Part shown: positions 19,218 to 27,673 of the stretch, piece by piece
Numbering within the stretch: the stretch's first letter is position 1
Layout: every line of letters starts with the position of its first letter
Assembly: GCF_003315245.1 (NCBI RefSeq)
Contig: NZ_QNRT01000004.1
Coordinates: 248,001-312,000 of the forward strand
Reading direction: 5' to 3'
Origin: Arenicella xantha
GTDB taxonomy: Bacteria; Pseudomonadota; Gammaproteobacteria; Arenicellales; Arenicellaceae
DNA length: 64,000 bases
Translations under genes and position numbers: made by a program
Notes under the pieces: generated by a model
What the model was told of the DNA's origin: nothing
The model's input: the letters and a program-made list of their open reading frames with translations, nothing else
Database searches by the model: none

Positions 19218-19598
19218 ATGAAATTAAACCAAATCGAAAACGTGCTTAGTGATAAGGGCTCAAAGTATTCCGTGAGCGGCGCGACCGTGCGGAATCGAGC
19301 TGATGTGGCGGCGGTGTTAAAGAAACTACGCAGCAAGAAAAAATATGCCAAAGCGACCCACAACACTTGGGCGGTGGTGTTTGCCGATGGCGAGCCGGTC
19401 AAAGACGACGACGGAGAGAGCGGTGCTGGTGTGATTATGCTGGCAATGTTAGATCGAGCTGGGGTAACTAACCAAGTCGTGATTGTTACCCGATGGTATG
19501 GCGGCGTTCATCTAGGCGCGGACCGATTTCGGCATGTGCGAACTTGCGTTACAAGTTATTTGCAACAGTTTGGTGGATCGACTAGCACTGACTTCTAG
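19218..19598 (+). CDS. Short IMPACT/YigZ-type protein (UPF0029 domain only)
   Basis: 126 residues from ATG; the frame also reaches a TTG at 19197. It contains the UPF0029/IMPACT core: ATHNTWAVVFADG, DDDGESGAGVIM, and VVIVTRWYGGVHLGADRF. YigZ proteins are near 200 residues with a second ferredoxin-like C-terminal domain, which is missing here; the protein ends soon after the first domain in SYLQQFGGS. This short form is not obviously a truncation, because the core is complete. Related proteins influence translation control in eukaryotes; the bacterial function is unresolved. Neither possible start has a clear ribosome binding site. Confidence 0.8.
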   Translation: MKLNQIENVLSDKGSKYSVSGATVRNRADVAAVLKKLRSKKKYAKATHNTWAVVFADGEPVKDDDGESGAGVIMLAMLDRAGVTNQVVIVTRWYGGVHLGADRFRHVRTCVTSYLQQFGGSTSTDF

Positions 19599-19669
19599 TC
19601 GATCAGAGTGAATATTGCTTAACTTCGGATATTAATTAGTTAGATGCTTCTAACTTCAATTATCCCAAT

Positions 19670-20029
19670 TTAAATAGCGTTAAGTTGTGGGAGTGCGGCA
19701 TCAATTTTTGCTGCGCAGATAAAATCATTGAGTGTTACGCCGCGCACCGTGTGTGTGTAAAACGTGACTTTACAGCGTTTAAAGCTGACTTCCATTTCAG
19801 GATGGTGGTTGTCCGCTTCAGCGACCTTAGCTACCGCGTTAACAAAATGAATGGTGTCAGCATAATTGGCAAAATGAAAGGTCTGACTGAGTTCATTTTC
19901 AGTAGCGCAGAACTGCCATTCAGGTGTCAGTTTTCGCCATTGCTCTACTTCAGATAAATTTAATGAGGACTCTTCTTGAGAATAGTCCCGACAGTTTAGT
20001 GCGAGTAGTTTATTGATTGCGTCGTTCAT
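19670..20029 (-). CDS. phhB: 4a-hydroxytetrahydrobiopterin dehydratase (pterin carbinolamine dehydratase)
   Basis: 119 residues, typical for the PCD/DCoH family. It dehydrates 4a-hydroxytetrahydropterin during pterin recycling, usually alongside phenylalanine hydroxylase. The active-site motif appears as AEADNHHPEMEVSF followed by KVTFYTHTVRGVT and NDFICAAKID, the normal order of the family. No phenylalanine hydroxylase gene is adjacent, so the partner is unknown. It is convergent with the IMPACT gene and divergent from orn. Confidence 0.9.
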   Translation of the reverse strand: MNDAINKLLALNCRDYSQEESSLNLSEVEQWRKLTPEWQFCATENELSQTFHFANYADTIHFVNAVAKVAEADNHHPEMEVSFKRCKVTFYTHTVRGVTLNDFICAAKIDAALPQLNAI

Positions 20030-20081
20030 AGTATTCTAGCCAGCTTAATTTTTAAAACTATACCACTATTTTATCAATAGT

Positions 20082-20087
20082 AAGGAG
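20082..20087 (+). promoter_or_regulatory. Ribosome binding site fixing the GTG start of orn
   Basis: AAGGAG lies 7 bases before GTG at 20095, an ideal spacing. An ATG at 20088 is out of frame, so the GTG is the real start. Confidence 0.7.
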
Positions 20088-20094
20088 ATGGCCT

Positions 20095-20658
20095 GTGCCA
20101 CAACACCATAATGCTTGGGTCTGGATGGACCTTGAGATGACCGGCCTAGATCCTGAGAAAGATCGTATTATCGAAATGGCGACTATTATCACCGATGGTG
20201 ATTTGCGAACGATTGCCGAAGGGCCAGTTATTGTCATTCATCAACCACAGGAGTTATTGGATGGCATGGATGAGTGGAATACCCGCACACACAATAAAAC
20301 CGGGCTAGTTAACAAGGTCAAAGCTTCGCGCGTGACCGAGCGCCAAGCGGAAATCGAGACACTCGACTTTATTCAGCGACACACGCTCAAAAATCGCGCC
20401 CCATTATGTGGCAATAGTATTTGCCAAGACCGACGCTTCCTCTACAAATACATGCCAGAATTGAGTGAGTGGCTGCATTACCGAAATATTGACGTGAGTT
20501 CTTTTAAGGAAGTCGCGCGGCAATGGGCTCCGAGTATTCTTGGTGGATTTGATAAGCGTGCAAGTCATCAAGCGTTGGATGACATTAAGGAGTCGATCGA
20601 GGAATTGCGTTATTACCGCGATAACTTGGTTTTATTGGATTCTAACGACGACTATTAA
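20095..20658 (+). CDS. orn: Oligoribonuclease
   Basis: 3'-5' exoribonuclease that finishes RNA turnover by degrading very short oligonucleotides. DEDDh family: WMDLEMTGLD supplies Asp12 and Glu14, the second Asp is in GNSICQDRRFL, and the His-Asp pair is in RASHQALDDIKESI. 187 residues, close to the E. coli 181. The GTG start is chosen from the AAGGAG site upstream. It ends before a strong stem-loop shared with convergent rimO. Confidence 0.97.
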   Translation: MPQHHNAWVWMDLEMTGLDPEKDRIIEMATIITDGDLRTIAEGPVIVIHQPQELLDGMDEWNTRTHNKTGLVNKVKASRVTERQAEIETLDFIQRHTLKNRAPLCGNSICQDRRFLYKYMPELSEWLHYRNIDVSSFKEVARQWAPSILGGFDKRASHQALDDIKESIEELRYYRDNLVLLDSNDDY

Positions 20659-20681
20659 GCTTACTCTGAGAGTTCAGAAGT

Positions 20682-20712
20682 AAAAGCCACGCCCTTGATG
20701 GGCAGTGGCTTT
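20682..20712. terminator. Bidirectional terminator between orn and rimO
   Basis: AAAAGCCAC-GCCC pairs with GGGC-A-GTGGCTTT around a 5-base loop, with A residues on one flank and T residues on the other. It lies between the convergent stop codons and could serve both genes. Confidence 0.8.
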
Positions 20713-20753
20713 GTTGCTTAGTGACGATGCGATTAGTATTAGTGAATAGCCGC

Positions 20754-22085
20754 TTATTGAACGCTATTTGCCCATAAATCATGCTCGTCGCTGGCATGCA
20801 CTTTTACCCGCACAATGTCGCCGGGTTGATGGTGCGCTTCTTCATTTAGATAGACTAGGCCGTCGATTTCAGGCGCATCGGCTTGGCTTCTGGCGACCGC
20901 GCCTTGCTGGTCGATTTCATCAATTATCACGTCAATAGTCTTACCTACTTTTGCGGCAAGCTTGGCGGTGCTTATTTCGGCTTGAAGCCCCATGAATTGT
21001 GCCAAACGTTCTTCTTTAAGCTCTTCGGGTACTGGGTTTGCAATGGCGTTGGCCGCGGCGCCTTCTACTGGGGAATAGGTGAACGCGCCGACGCGGTCCA
21101 ACTGAGCTTCATCAATAAAGTCTAATAGCTGTTTGAAATCATCATCTGTTTCACCAGGAAAGCCGACAATAAAGGTGCTGCGAATAGTGATGTCGGGGCA
21201 TACTTGTCGCCACGCTTTGATTCGATTGAGCGTATTGTCAATAGCACCTGGGCGTTTCATAGCTTTGAGGATCTTTGGTGATCCGTGCTGGAATGGAATA
21301 TCTAAGTACGGCAAGATTTTACCGTCGGCCATTAGTGGAATAATGTCGTCGACGTGTGGGTAGGGGTACACATAGTGTAAGCGAACCCACGGGGCTTGCT
21401 CGCCACCAATTTCTGACAAAGCGTGGCATAAATCGAGCATCTTAGTTTTGATCGGTTTGCCATTGTGAAACGTGGTTCGGTACCGCGTATCAACGCCATA
21501 AGCTGAGGTGTCTTGCGAGATCACCAATAGCTCTTTAACGCCGGAGCGCACCAGCCCTTCGGCTTCGGCGACGACATCATTAGCTGGACGACTTACTAGG
21601 TCTCCACGCATAGACGGAATGATACAAAAGCTACATCGATGATTGCAGCCTTCTGAAATCTTTAAATAGGCATAGTGCCGCGGGGTTAGCTTGATACCCT
21701 GTGGCGGGACTAAATCTAGATGCGGGTTGTATTCCTTGCTAAACGGCAGATGTGATTTTACCGCGCCGACTACTTGTTCGTAGGCATGGGGTCCTGACAC
21801 GTCGAGCACGTTCGGGTGTACATCGGTAATGTCTGATTCAGTTGCGCCCATACAGCCTGTTACGATCACCTTGCCATTTTCAGCTAAGGCTTCGCCAATG
21901 GTGTCTAACGACTCTTGCTTGGCGGCGTCGATAAAGCCACAGGTGTTCACTACCACCATATCTGCGTCTTGATATGTCGGCACAATATCGTAACCGTCGA
22001 CTCGCAGCTGAGTCAGAATGCGTTCTGAATCAACCAGTGCCTTTGGGCAGCCTAAGCTGATAAAACCAATTTTTGGAGCTGTCAT
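20754..22085 (-). CDS. rimO: Ribosomal protein S12 methylthiotransferase RimO
   Basis: Radical SAM enzyme that adds a methylthio group to Asp88 of ribosomal protein S12. 443 residues. Cluster ligands are visible in both parts: Cys13, Cys49 and Cys78 in the N-terminal methylthiotransferase domain, and Cys147, Cys151, Cys154 in the radical SAM motif GCNHRCSFC. The C-terminal ~65 residues are a TRAM domain. [16 protein letters not shown] near the start is specific for RimO over MiaB. Single gene, convergent with orn. Confidence 0.97.
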   Translation of the reverse strand: MTAPKIGFISLGCPKALVDSERILTQLRVDGYDIVPTYQDADMVVVNTCGFIDAAKQESLDTIGEALAENGKVIVTGCMGATESDITDVHPNVLDVSGPHAYEQVVGAVKSHLPFSKEYNPHLDLVPPQGIKLTPRHYAYLKISEGCNHRCSFCIIPSMRGDLVSRPANDVVAEAEGLVRSGVKELLVISQDTSAYGVDTRYRTTFHNGKPIKTKMLDLCHALSEIGGEQAPWVRLHYVYPYPHVDDIIPLMADGKILPYLDIPFQHGSPKILKAMKRPGAIDNTLNRIKAWRQVCPDITIRSTFIVGFPGETDDDFKQLLDFIDEAQLDRVGAFTYSPVEGAAANAIANPVPEELKEERLAQFMGLQAEISTAKLAAKVGKTIDVIIDEIDQQGAVARSQADAPEIDGLVYLNEEAHHQPGDIVRVKVHASDEHDLWANSVQ

Positions 22086-22296
22086 AAAAACCTCATTCGC
22101 TAAGCGGCGGATTATAGCGCAAGCAACTGTTGCCGAAAGCTCTTTAACGGCAATGAATCCGTATCATTAGGCCGATATTGAGTCGAATTTGCGCTATAGC
22201 GACGGTTTCTGAGCGGAAGAGATCTATCTCGATCTATGATTGTCTGTTTAGGTCAAGTAAAGTAGTAGACCCCGATGGATCAAGTTGTGCCTTTTT

Positions 22297-23202
22297 ATGT
22301 CGTCTTTAAAGCCCGCCACGCTCGCCGCTGTTAGCCAGTTGATTGACCAGCAGCGCCTACCCGCTGAGTTTATCAACTCAGTGTTGGAATTCTACCTGCC
22401 GTTGGCTATAGGCTTAAATAGCCAGCTCGAGAATCATCAGTTGACTAAAGTCGGCGTACAAGGCTCTCAGGGCAGCGGTAAAAGCACCTGCGCTGAGTTT
22501 ATAAAAATATTGCTGCAACACGAATTTGATAAACGTGTGTTGGTTGCCTCAATTGACGATTTCTATCTTACCAAATTGGAGCGTGAGACCATGGCTCGTG
22601 AGGTGCATCCGCTGTTCGCGACACGCGGTGTGCCCGGAACCCATGATGTACGCATGATCCAAACAATGTTCGAACTTGCCGCGACATCACAAACATTTTC
22701 TGTGCCGATATTTGATAAGTCGGTAGATGATCGCGCGCCATCGAGTCAATGGCAGCAGCTAACGGGTCCGTTCGATGTGGTTATTCTCGAAGGTTGGTGT
22801 GTTGGCATTGATGCAGAACCTGATAGCGCGCTAGCGATGCCAAAGAATCAACTGGAGCGATTGGAAGATGTCGATTTTATTTGGCGAAAGTCGGTGAATA
22901 GAGCGTTGAGTGAAGAGTATGCGGAACTGTTCGCGCGTTTGGATGTGCTGGTCGCGCTACAAGCTCCGAGCTTTGCTTGCGTATATGGCTGGCGACTCTT
23001 GCAAGAGCAGAAGATGATCGATCGTTTGCAGGCGCAGGGGCGAGATGTGTCGCAAGCGCAAACGCCTGCGCAGATTGAACGATTTATTTCCCACTATCAG
23101 CGCTTGACGGAGCACGCTCTTGCCACCATGCCGCAGCGTGCGGACTGGCTATTAACGCTAAATAACAATCATCAATTCGAATCGCTAAGGAGTAAGTCAT
23201 GA
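22297..23202 (+). CDS. D-glycerate 3-kinase (P-loop GLYK family)
   Basis: About 301 residues. P-loop kinase with GSQGSGKS at residues 56-63 and a second feature VASIDDFYLTK that, with the later ILEGWCVG, marks the glycerate kinase/phosphoribulokinase-like family (COG4240). It should phosphorylate D-glycerate to 3-phosphoglycerate. The frame reaches a TTG at 22285 but ATG at 22297 is preferred. Its end overlaps the phosphatase gene by 4 bp. In this context it would recover glycerate released by the glucosylglycerate phosphorylase encoded downstream. Confidence 0.85.
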   Translation: MSSLKPATLAAVSQLIDQQRLPAEFINSVLEFYLPLAIGLNSQLENHQLTKVGVQGSQGSGKSTCAEFIKILLQHEFDKRVLVASIDDFYLTKLERETMAREVHPLFATRGVPGTHDVRMIQTMFELAATSQTFSVPIFDKSVDDRAPSSQWQQLTGPFDVVILEGWCVGIDAEPDSALAMPKNQLERLEDVDFIWRKSVNRALSEEYAELFARLDVLVALQAPSFACVYGWRLLQEQKMIDRLQAQGRDVSQAQTPAQIERFISHYQRLTEHALATMPQRADWLLTLNNNHQFESLRSKS

Positions 23203-24044
23203 CACGTGCTAATTTGATCGTGTCGACCGACTTAGACGGTACTTTGTTGGATCATAATACTTACTCCTACGCCGCCGCGTTACCGGCGCTCACGCGCTGC
23301 AAAACGCTAGGTGTGCCGGTGATTTTGAATACCAGTAAGACCTTTGCAGAGGTCGTGGCGTTGCAACAAGCGCTCGATATTTCGGCGCCATTGGTGGTAG
23401 AGAACGGCAGTGCGCTAAGTTTCGATGCCGCGGATATTAATATTTCAAATCTACCAGAAAATCAGTTTGAAGTGGTTCAAGACGCGCAGCGAACGACCCT
23501 AGTATTCGGTGTGAAACGATCGGCGATTCTAGATTTCATTAGTGCTTTGCGACGTGAAACTACTTGGCAGTTTGCTGGGTTTAATGATTGGACGGCGGCT
23601 GAAATAGCGAGCAATACTGGTCTGGATCTGGCGAGTGCTGAGTTGGCGTCACAAAAACAGTATTCTGAGCCGATTGTATGGCAAGACGATGACCTAAGCT
23701 TTGCTGGGTTTGAGGCTGCGGTCGCGACCGCTGGGTTTAGTTTGCTAAAGGGCGGACGCTTTATACACATACAAGGTCACACGGATAAGGCGCGCCCGTT
23801 AACGTGGCTGAAACAACATCCGCAAATGCTGTTTCCTGATTCTGATGGTAATATTCCGCCGAAGTTGATATGTTTAGGAGACAGTCACAACGACGTGGCT
23901 ATGCTCAATGTCGCAGACTTTCCTGTCTGTGTGCGTTCGCCAATCGCGGACTATCCAAGCTTGGCCACCGAACATCCGATTATTCGAACTCACGGTTTTG
24001 GACCAGTGGGTTGGAATGAAGCGCTAGAGACTCTTCTCAGCTGA
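23199..24044 (+). CDS. HAD phosphatase of the mannosyl/glucosyl-3-phosphoglycerate phosphatase family
   Basis: 281 residues. HAD-IIB fold: motif I STDLDGTLLD with nucleophile Asp11 and Asp13, motif II-type NTSKT, a cap region with VVENGSAL, and motif IV GDSHND (227-232). This set and length match MpgP/GpgP, which remove phosphate from glycosyl-3-phosphoglycerate. With a GpgS-like synthase next door, the likely product is glucosylglycerate. It overlaps the glycerate kinase gene by 4 bp. Glucosyl versus mannosyl preference cannot be read from the sequence alone. Confidence 0.87.
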   Translation: MTRANLIVSTDLDGTLLDHNTYSYAAALPALTRCKTLGVPVILNTSKTFAEVVALQQALDISAPLVVENGSALSFDAADINISNLPENQFEVVQDAQRTTLVFGVKRSAILDFISALRRETTWQFAGFNDWTAAEIASNTGLDLASAELASQKQYSEPIVWQDDDLSFAGFEAAVATAGFSLLKGGRFIHIQGHTDKARPLTWLKQHPQMLFPDSDGNIPPKLICLGDSHNDVAMLNVADFPVCVRSPIADYPSLATEHPIIRTHGFGPVGWNEALETLLS

Positions 24045-24082
24045 TGTGAATTAAACCTAATAACTCTAAAAGCGAACTATTC

Positions 24083-25312
24083 ATGGCAGATTTTTATCAA
24101 AATGGCATTATCACTACGCTCCATAACCTACGTCAGCGCAGTTTAGAGGAACTGGAAGGCGAACTTCGGTCGTTTAAAAAGAAGCGCCCAATGGCGCTAG
24201 TATTGCCGTCGCTATTTTCGGAGTTAGAAGGCGACGCCTTACCCAATATAGTGCAGGAATTGAGTAAGGTTGATTACTTGGACGATATTGTGATTGGCTT
24301 AGATCGAGCCAGCGAAGATCAATACCGCCAGGCACTCGAATTTTTCAAACCTCTTAATCAGAGTTTTAAGGTCCTGTGGAACGATGGCCCAAGATTACAA
24401 GCTATTGATGCCAAGCTCAGAGCCAAGAAGCTGGCACCTAAAGAATTGGGTAAGGGCCGCAATGTGTGGTTTTGCTTTGGTTATGTTTTAGCAGCAGAGC
24501 GTGCCAAAGCAATCGCTTTGCATGATTGCGACATTGTCACGTATGACCGCAGCCTATTGGCGCGCTTGCTCTACCCAGTGGCTAACCCCAATTTCAACTA
24601 TAAGTTTTGCAAGGGCTTTTATGCTCGCGTAGCGAGCGGCAAAATGCACGGCCGCGTTACCCGTTTATTAGTCACGCCGTTAGTCCGAGCTCTCAAGAAG
24701 GTCTACGGACAAAACGATTATTTAGACTACATCGACAGCTTTCGTTATCCATTGGCCGGCGAGTTTTCGTTTAGTACCGACGTGATTAACGATCTCCGCA
24801 TTCCCAGCGATTGGGGGCTCGAAATTGGCGTTCTGTCAGAATTGAATCGTAACTACGCCAATAATCGAATTTGCCAGGCCGATATTGCTGATACTTATGA
24901 TCACAAACATCAGTCGCTATCGCCAGAAGATACCGCCAAAGGTCTGTCAAAAATGTCGATTGATATTTGTAAGGCATTATTTCGCAAGCTGGCCACCAAT
25001 GGCGTGGTGTTTAACGCTGAAACCTTTCGCGCCATCAAAGCCACGTATTACCGAATCGCTTTGGACTTCGTTGAAACCTACTACAACGACGCGCAAATGA
25101 ATGGCCTCAATTTGGACATCCACGCTGAGGAAGCAGCCATTGAGTTATTCGCTGAGAATGTGTTGAACGCAGGACATGACTTTTTAGAAAACCCCATGGA
25201 AACGCCGTTTATTCCCAGTTGGAATCGTGCCATGAGCGCTTTGCCCGATATTCTTGATGAGTTGAGTGAGGCCGTGACAGCCGATATGCAGGAATACTCT
25301 GACGCTATATAA
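24083..25312 (+). CDS. gpgS: Glucosyl-3-phosphoglycerate synthase (GT81)
   Basis: 409 residues. GT-A fold glycosyltransferase: the N-terminal part has a PMALVLPSLFSELE segment where the nucleotide sugar binds, and the metal motif is in HDCDIVTYD (Asp148, Asp150). GEFSFSTDVI and WGLEIGVLSELNR are the acceptor-side motifs seen in GpgS. It should transfer glucose from an NDP-glucose donor to 3-phosphoglycerate. The short spacing to neighbours (38 bp and 30 bp) indicates a single operon with the phosphatase and phosphorylase. Confidence 0.88.
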   Translation: MADFYQNGIITTLHNLRQRSLEELEGELRSFKKKRPMALVLPSLFSELEGDALPNIVQELSKVDYLDDIVIGLDRASEDQYRQALEFFKPLNQSFKVLWNDGPRLQAIDAKLRAKKLAPKELGKGRNVWFCFGYVLAAERAKAIALHDCDIVTYDRSLLARLLYPVANPNFNYKFCKGFYARVASGKMHGRVTRLLVTPLVRALKKVYGQNDYLDYIDSFRYPLAGEFSFSTDVINDLRIPSDWGLEIGVLSELNRNYANNRICQADIADTYDHKHQSLSPEDTAKGLSKMSIDICKALFRKLATNGVVFNAETFRAIKATYYRIALDFVETYYNDAQMNGLNLDIHAEEAAIELFAENVLNAGHDFLENPMETPFIPSWNRAMSALPDILDELSEAVTADMQEYSDAI

Positions 25313-25342
25313 ACTAACAAACCTATAATTCGAGTAGATTCT

Positions 25343-27088
25343 ATGAGTGTCTCCGTTGCGCGACCATTACTGCCGGTAGTAATTGATCACCTCTGTCGCA
25401 TTTATCCGGAGCGAGATGCTACCGAACTCGCCGATCAAATTTTTGCGGCGATGCATCTAGATCATGAGGCGTTTTCGAGCGAACTGCATCGCAACAAGTG
25501 GGACGAGTCCGATATTTGGGTTATCACCTATGGCGACTCAATTAGCGAGGCTGGCGAAGCACCATTAAAAACCCTAAAAAAATTCAGTGACGCTTATCTA
25601 AAGCCAGAGATTTCTGGAATTCATATTCTGCCATTTTTCCCGTATAGCTCAGATGATGGCTTTGCCGTGATCAATTACTCGCAGGTTAATGACAGCCTTG
25701 GTGACTGGGGCGATATTGAAGCAATTGGTCAGGATTATGACTTAATGGCGGACTTAGTCGTTAATCATTGTTCACAACGCAGCCCGTGGTTTGAGAACTT
25801 TAAGCAACGTAAAGATCCGGGTAAAGACTATTTTGTGGAAGCGGATCCGAGCGCCGATTTGAGTGATGTCGTGCGACCTCGAACATCACCGCTATTGTGT
25901 GAAACACAAACACTCGATGGCCTGCGACATGTCTGGTGTACGTTTAGCCATGACCAAGTTGATCTGGACTTCAGTAATCCGGCGGTGTTAATCGAGATGA
26001 TTCGAATCATTCGCCGCTATTTAGATCAGGGTGTACGGATATTTCGCATGGACGCCGTCGCATTTGTGTGGAAAGAAATCGGTACTAATTGTGTACATTT
26101 ACCGCAAACGCACGAGATTGTGCGCTTGCTGCGTACCATGATCGAAGCACATACCGACGACGCGATTGTGATTACCGAGACCAATGTTCCGAATCACGAA
26201 AATCTATCGTATTTTGGTAACGCCAATGAGGCGCATGCGGTCTACAATTTTTCATTGCCACCACTGTTGTTGCATGCCTTAGTCAGTGGAACCAGCGAGC
26301 ATCTTAAACGTTGGCAGATGAGTATGCCGCCAGCGCAAACTGGCACGTTTTATTTTAATTTTATAGCTAGCCATGATGGCATAGGACTGCGGCCGGCGAA
26401 TGGTTTGTTGAGCCAGGGCGACTTAGATGAATTGGTTAACACGATGCAGAGCTTCGGTGCGCGAATTTCATGGCGCGCGGTGGCTGATGGACGCAATGAG
26501 CCGTATGAGATTAATGTTGCTTTGTATGATGCGCTGCAAGGTACCAGTAAGGGTCCGGATCGCTGGCAGCAACAACGTTTTCTCTGTGCGCATGCGGTGA
26601 TGTTGGCATTAGAAGGTGTGCCTGGTATTTATATCCACAGCTTGCTAGCGACCCAAAATGATTATGAGCGACTCGAGTTGACGGGGCAAAATCGCAGCAT
26701 TAATCGTCATAAATGGGATTTCAGTGCGTTAACGGGCAAGTTAGAAGATGCCACAAGTCATCATGCCCAGTGTTTTTCAACGCTTAAAAGTTTGATCGCA
26801 ATTCGTGTTAAGCAGCCGGCGTTTCACCCGAATGCGTTTCAAGCGGTGTTGCATTTAGGTGATGAAGTGTTTGCTTTCTGGCGCCAGAGTTTGAATCGAA
26901 ATCAGAGTGTTTTTTGTATTCATAATATGACTGATCAGGTGGTTGTGATTCCCATTAACTCAATCAATTTAACCAGTTTAGATCTTTGGGAAGACTTGAT
27001 TTCGGGCGACAACTACTCGGTTGAATACGAGTCCTTGTCAATTGCGCCCTATGGTTTTGTGTGGCTTACCAACCGAGCCGTGCGATAA
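25343..27088 (+). CDS. GH13_18 glycoside phosphorylase, probable glucosylglycerate phosphorylase
   Basis: 581 residues. Sucrose phosphorylase-like GH13 enzyme. The catalytic set is intact: region I DLVVNHC, nucleophile Asp237 in FRMDAVAF, acid/base Glu279 in ITETNV, and transition-state Asp345 in ASHDGIG. The subfamily includes sucrose, sucrose-6-phosphate and glucosylglycerate phosphorylases, which motif reading alone does not separate. Its position directly after GpgS, the phosphatase and D-glycerate kinase argues for glucosylglycerate phosphorolysis to glucose 1-phosphate and D-glycerate. A strong stem-loop follows. Confidence 0.85.
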   Translation: MSVSVARPLLPVVIDHLCRIYPERDATELADQIFAAMHLDHEAFSSELHRNKWDESDIWVITYGDSISEAGEAPLKTLKKFSDAYLKPEISGIHILPFFPYSSDDGFAVINYSQVNDSLGDWGDIEAIGQDYDLMADLVVNHCSQRSPWFENFKQRKDPGKDYFVEADPSADLSDVVRPRTSPLLCETQTLDGLRHVWCTFSHDQVDLDFSNPAVLIEMIRIIRRYLDQGVRIFRMDAVAFVWKEIGTNCVHLPQTHEIVRLLRTMIEAHTDDAIVITETNVPNHENLSYFGNANEAHAVYNFSLPPLLLHALVSGTSEHLKRWQMSMPPAQTGTFYFNFIASHDGIGLRPANGLLSQGDLDELVNTMQSFGARISWRAVADGRNEPYEINVALYDALQGTSKGPDRWQQQRFLCAHAVMLALEGVPGIYIHSLLATQNDYERLELTGQNRSINRHKWDFSALTGKLEDATSHHAQCFSTLKSLIAIRVKQPAFHPNAFQAVLHLGDEVFAFWRQSLNRNQSVFCIHNMTDQVVVIPINSINLTSLDLWEDLISGDNYSVEYESLSIAPYGFVWLTNRAVR

Positions 27089-27120
27089 CCGAGCGCGGGC
27101 TCTGCTGGTTCGATTACGTA

Positions 27121-27168
27121 TAATACGACGCATCTAGGCCGAGTTCAGGCTTCGATGCATCGTATTTA
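27121..27168 (+). terminator. Terminator of the glucosylglycerate operon
   Basis: AATACGACGCATC at 27122-27134 pairs with GATGCATCGTATT at 27154-27166, 12 of 13 bases. The loop contains a further GCC/GGC pairing, and a short T run follows. It lies between convergent genes. Confidence 0.65.
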
Positions 27169-27220
27169 CTAGCTATCTTGCTAAAACGTTCTTGCTAACT
27201 ACGGCTGACGCCGTTCAGCG

Positions 27221-27613
27221 TTAGAAGTTTAACTTGGTGTCGTACTCACGCAATGCATAAAGTGCGTAGCAAGCAGCAAGCATTGGCCATGCGGTAAAGA
27301 ACAGAAGGTTGCCATTATAAGGGTCGAGATATTTTGCAAATGGTGCAAGGGTTGAAACTGCATGGATTATCAGCACTATCAAATAGGTAATATTCTTAAA
27401 GCGACCAATGACAAATAGGCCAATAAGAATTAACTCGCCAATCGCAATTGCCATCATGATCGACTCGCCTAATCCTGCAATAAAATAGAACTTCTCAAAA
27501 ACTGCTGTGGCGTGCCCTACGTTGATAAATTTATCGATGGTCCACATAAGCAAAACCAGCGCGACGCTCAAGCGCATAAACAGTAAGGCATTAGCCAGTT
27601 TGGTATTATTCAT
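27221..27613 (-). CDS. DoxX-like four-helix membrane protein
   Basis: 130 residues with about four membrane helices (LLFMRLSVALVLLMWTIDKF, then a second near IMMAIAIGELILIGLFVI, and two more). The Arg in the first helix and the WTIDKFIN motif resemble DoxX/DoxD-family proteins. The function is not assignable; the family has varied proposed roles in redox and stress. It lies alone between the terminator and avtA, both reverse, with 60 bp to avtA. Confidence 0.7.
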   Translation of the reverse strand: MNNTKLANALLFMRLSVALVLLMWTIDKFINVGHATAVFEKFYFIAGLGESIMMAIAIGELILIGLFVIGRFKNITYLIVLIIHAVSTLAPFAKYLDPYNGNLLFFTAWPMLAACYALYALREYDTKLNF

Positions 27614-27673
27614 TGTGTTGCAAGCTCCCTATTTAGAGGTGTTGTGTAAGTTTAAATATAACTACTCTATTAG

